Positions 4,711 to 6,436 of a stretch of 6,436 nucleotides of DNA are shown piece by piece. Both the position numbers and the translations under genes were made by a program. Numbering within the stretch: the stretch's first letter is position 1; the number at the start of each line of letters is the position of its first letter. The notes under the pieces were generated by a model. The model worked only from the letters and a program-made list of their open reading frames with translations, did no database searches and was not told the origin of the DNA. The stretch covers positions 1 through 6,436 of the forward strand of contig JALHUC010000350.1 of the NCBI GenBank assembly GCA_022865845.1, written 5' to 3'. This DNA comes from a bacterium. GTDB lineage: Bacteria > BMS3Abin14.

Positions 4711-6426
4711 TCAGCTTTGCTTTATCGGTATCGAGAAATGGAAAGTGCTTCCTTCCCCCACGGTTGAGTCGACCCAGATCTTGCCGCCGTGAAGTTCTAC
4801 AAAGGAGCGGCAGATGAAAAGTCCCAGGCCTGCACCCTGGAAAGTGCGGGAATTCCCCTGCTGAACCTGGGTGAACTGGTCAAATATCCTCTGTCTTTCG
4901 TTCTCCGGGATTCCGATCCCTCTATCCTTCACACTGATCTGAATCAGATCTCCCCGGTCACTGTCTCTTCGCCCATGGATCATCGAAGTGATGATGTCCA
5001 CCGGTGAGCCGGGAGGGGAGAACTTCAGAGCGTTGGTGACCAGGTTGGTGAGAACTTGCGCTATCTTTCCCGTATCTCCCTCAAAGGCCGGCAGGTCGAC
5101 AGGTATGTGAGTATTTATGGTGGGCAGGTTTTCGGTCACGTGCCGTGTGGAGGATCGAACTGAAAGGATAACGTCTTCCAGGTCCACTTCCCTGTAACGA
5201 AGAGCTAGTTTCCCGGATTCCAGGCGGCCGGTGTCCAGCAGATCGTTGATGAGGGCGAGAAGGTCCTTACCCTTGCGGAGGATCTGCCTTATGTACTCCT
5301 CCTGTTCCTCGGTGAGTTCACCAACATGAGCCTCCGCGAGCAGTTCGGAAAAACCGATAATGGAGGTCAAGGGCGTTCTGAGTTCATGGGAGACCATGGA
5401 TACGAAATCCGATTTGGCTTGACTGAGGTTCTCTAGCTCCTGGTTTGCGATGCTCAGTTCCTCATTCATTTTTTCGAGGACTTCGTTTTTCTTGTTGATG
5501 CGCAGGTACAATGAGGCGTTTCTCAGGGCGTTGGTACTGGCTCCGGCAATGATCCTTGCCATGATGATCTCGTCGTCGGAGAAACCGGTTTCTTCCCTTG
5601 TCGCCCTCAATAGCATGGCACCCAGGATTTCTCCACGGAAAGCAAGGGGAAGGGCCATGACCGACCTGAAAGGAAGGTTGGTCATGTTTTGTTTAACATC
5701 CGCCATGAGCGGATCGCTCATGACGTCCTTCACGACCACAACTTCCCCCGTGCGGAAGGATTTGAGAATCTCGGGGTATTTTATAAGGTCGATGGTCAGT
5801 TCGGGAATGTTGGGGTCCTCATGGGATGCCAGGAGGCGGCCTACGGGAATCTCTTCATCATTGCCCCAGCTTCCGTCCACGGTGATTATGGAACAGCGGT
5901 CGGCATCGAGGAATTCGGCCGTTTTCGACACAAGGTGGAAGAGGACCTGCTTCAGGTCCAGTGACGATGTTGTTGTTTCCAGGACATCACAGGCCAGCTC
6001 AAATCGGCCCGACCTTCCCAGTAGCTCCTGCATGGCGAACCGGTTTTCCAGGTTGACCTTTACCCTGGCCAGCACCTCCACCGGGGAGAACGGCTTTGTT
6101 ATGTAGTCGGTAGCACCTGATTTCAGGCCCTTTACGATATCCTCCTTCTTGGTGAGGGAAGTTACCATGAGGACAGGGATCGTTGCGCCGGCCTCGTCAT
6201 GCTTAATGGATTGGCAGACCTCGTAACCGGACAGACCCGGCAGGATTATGTCGAGACAGACAAGGTCCGGCGGCGGATCGAGGAGGGCCATTTCGAGCCC
6301 CTTGATCCCGTCAACCGCTTCCTCTACATCGTAACCCTCGTTCCTGAAAATGTTTTTCAGGAGGTTCCTGGATACAGGGTCATCCTCAATGATAAGGATC
6401 CTGGGGGGTCTTCGAATAGGCGTCAT
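4711..6426 (-). CDS. Soluble hybrid sensor histidine kinase, REC-GAF-HisKA-HATPase
   Basis: The 571-residue protein is a phosphorelay kinase without membrane segments, so it should act in the cytoplasm. An N-terminal receiver (about 9-125) has acidic residues Glu14, Asp15, Asp16, phospho-acceptor Asp59, Thr89 and Lys111. A GAF sensory domain (about 142-303) is followed by a coiled coil (about 306-336). The HisKA H-box SHELRTPL contains His347. The ATPase domain has N-box Asn465, G1 DRGIGIP (501-507) and G2 GAGLGLF (531-537). All key residues are present. The receiver in front suggests the kinase is itself controlled by an upstream kinase, while GAF may bind a small ligand; both are inference. 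No cognate regulator lies in the window. The ATG at 6426 precedes the receiver by 8 residues, a normal length, but the frame stays open to the window edge, so an earlier start cannot be excluded. Confidence 0.95.
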   Translation of the reverse strand: MTPIRRPPRILIIEDDPVSRNLLKNIFRNEGYDVEEAVDGIKGLEMALLDPPPDLVCLDIILPGLSGYEVCQSIKHDEAGATIPVLMVTSLTKKEDIVKGLKSGATDYITKPFSPVEVLARVKVNLENRFAMQELLGRSGRFELACDVLETTTSSLDLKQVLFHLVSKTAEFLDADRCSIITVDGSWGNDEEIPVGRLLASHEDPNIPELTIDLIKYPEILKSFRTGEVVVVKDVMSDPLMADVKQNMTNLPFRSVMALPLAFRGEILGAMLLRATREETGFSDDEIIMARIIAGASTNALRNASLYLRINKKNEVLEKMNEELSIANQELENLSQAKSDFVSMVSHELRTPLTSIIGFSELLAEAHVGELTEEQEEYIRQILRKGKDLLALINDLLDTGRLESGKLALRYREVDLEDVILSVRSSTRHVTENLPTINTHIPVDLPAFEGDTGKIAQVLTNLVTNALKFSPPGSPVDIITSMIHGRRDSDRGDLIQISVKDRGIGIPENERQRIFDQFTQVQQGNSRTFQGAGLGLFICRSFVELHGGKIWVDSTVGEGSTFHFSIPIKQS

Positions 6427-6436
6427 CGTTATCCCG

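Noticed and set aside
5450..6106. Open frame of 218 codons on the plus strand inside the kinase gene
   Set aside because: It is antisense to the receiver, GAF and coiled-coil coding sequence and has a serine- and arginine-rich composition typical of a shadow frame.

Overview
The window looks like a chromosomal piece from a Gram-negative bacterium. The ClpB type, the soluble REC-GAF-histidine kinase, the DUF1178 protein and the mixed, moderately GC-rich codon use would suit a deltaproteobacterial (Desulfobacterota-like) or related environmental lineage. That placement is a judgement from sequence feel, not a search. No phage, transposase, plasmid or CRISPR feature was seen.

Layout from left to right: 1-231 is non-coding, with two oppositely oriented arrays of 7-bp repeats. 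232-929 (minus) is a decayed gene for an exported LolA-like protein, broken by one frameshift and two in-frame TAG codons. 930-1157 is non-coding and ends in a consensus promoter for a tRNA-Val(CAC) gene (1158-1232), which is followed by a strong intrinsic terminator. 1233-1371 holds two more heptamer arrays. 1372-1770 (minus) encodes a DUF1178 zinc-ribbon protein. It is divergent from clpB (2026-4614, plus), and the 255-bp gap between them holds a perfect palindrome, two inverted heptamer arrays and a likely clpB promoter. clpB converges on a REC-GAF-HisKA-HATPase sensor kinase (4711-6426, minus). The 96-bp gap between them is filled by an array with 8-bp spacing and its inverted partner.

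The genes do not form an obvious pathway. ClpB is a stress disaggregase, the kinase is a cytoplasmic phosphorelay component without a visible partner, DUF1178 has no known function, and the tRNA stands alone as its own transcription unit. Nothing here looks like a gene-encoded new system.

The most unusual signal is in the DNA between genes. Every gap longer than about 90 bp carries degenerate short tandem arrays, almost all with a period of 7 bp and with different core words, often as inverted pairs. None was noticed inside the intact genes. This resembles in form the heptanucleotide STRR repeats known from cyanobacteria, but a relationship is not shown.
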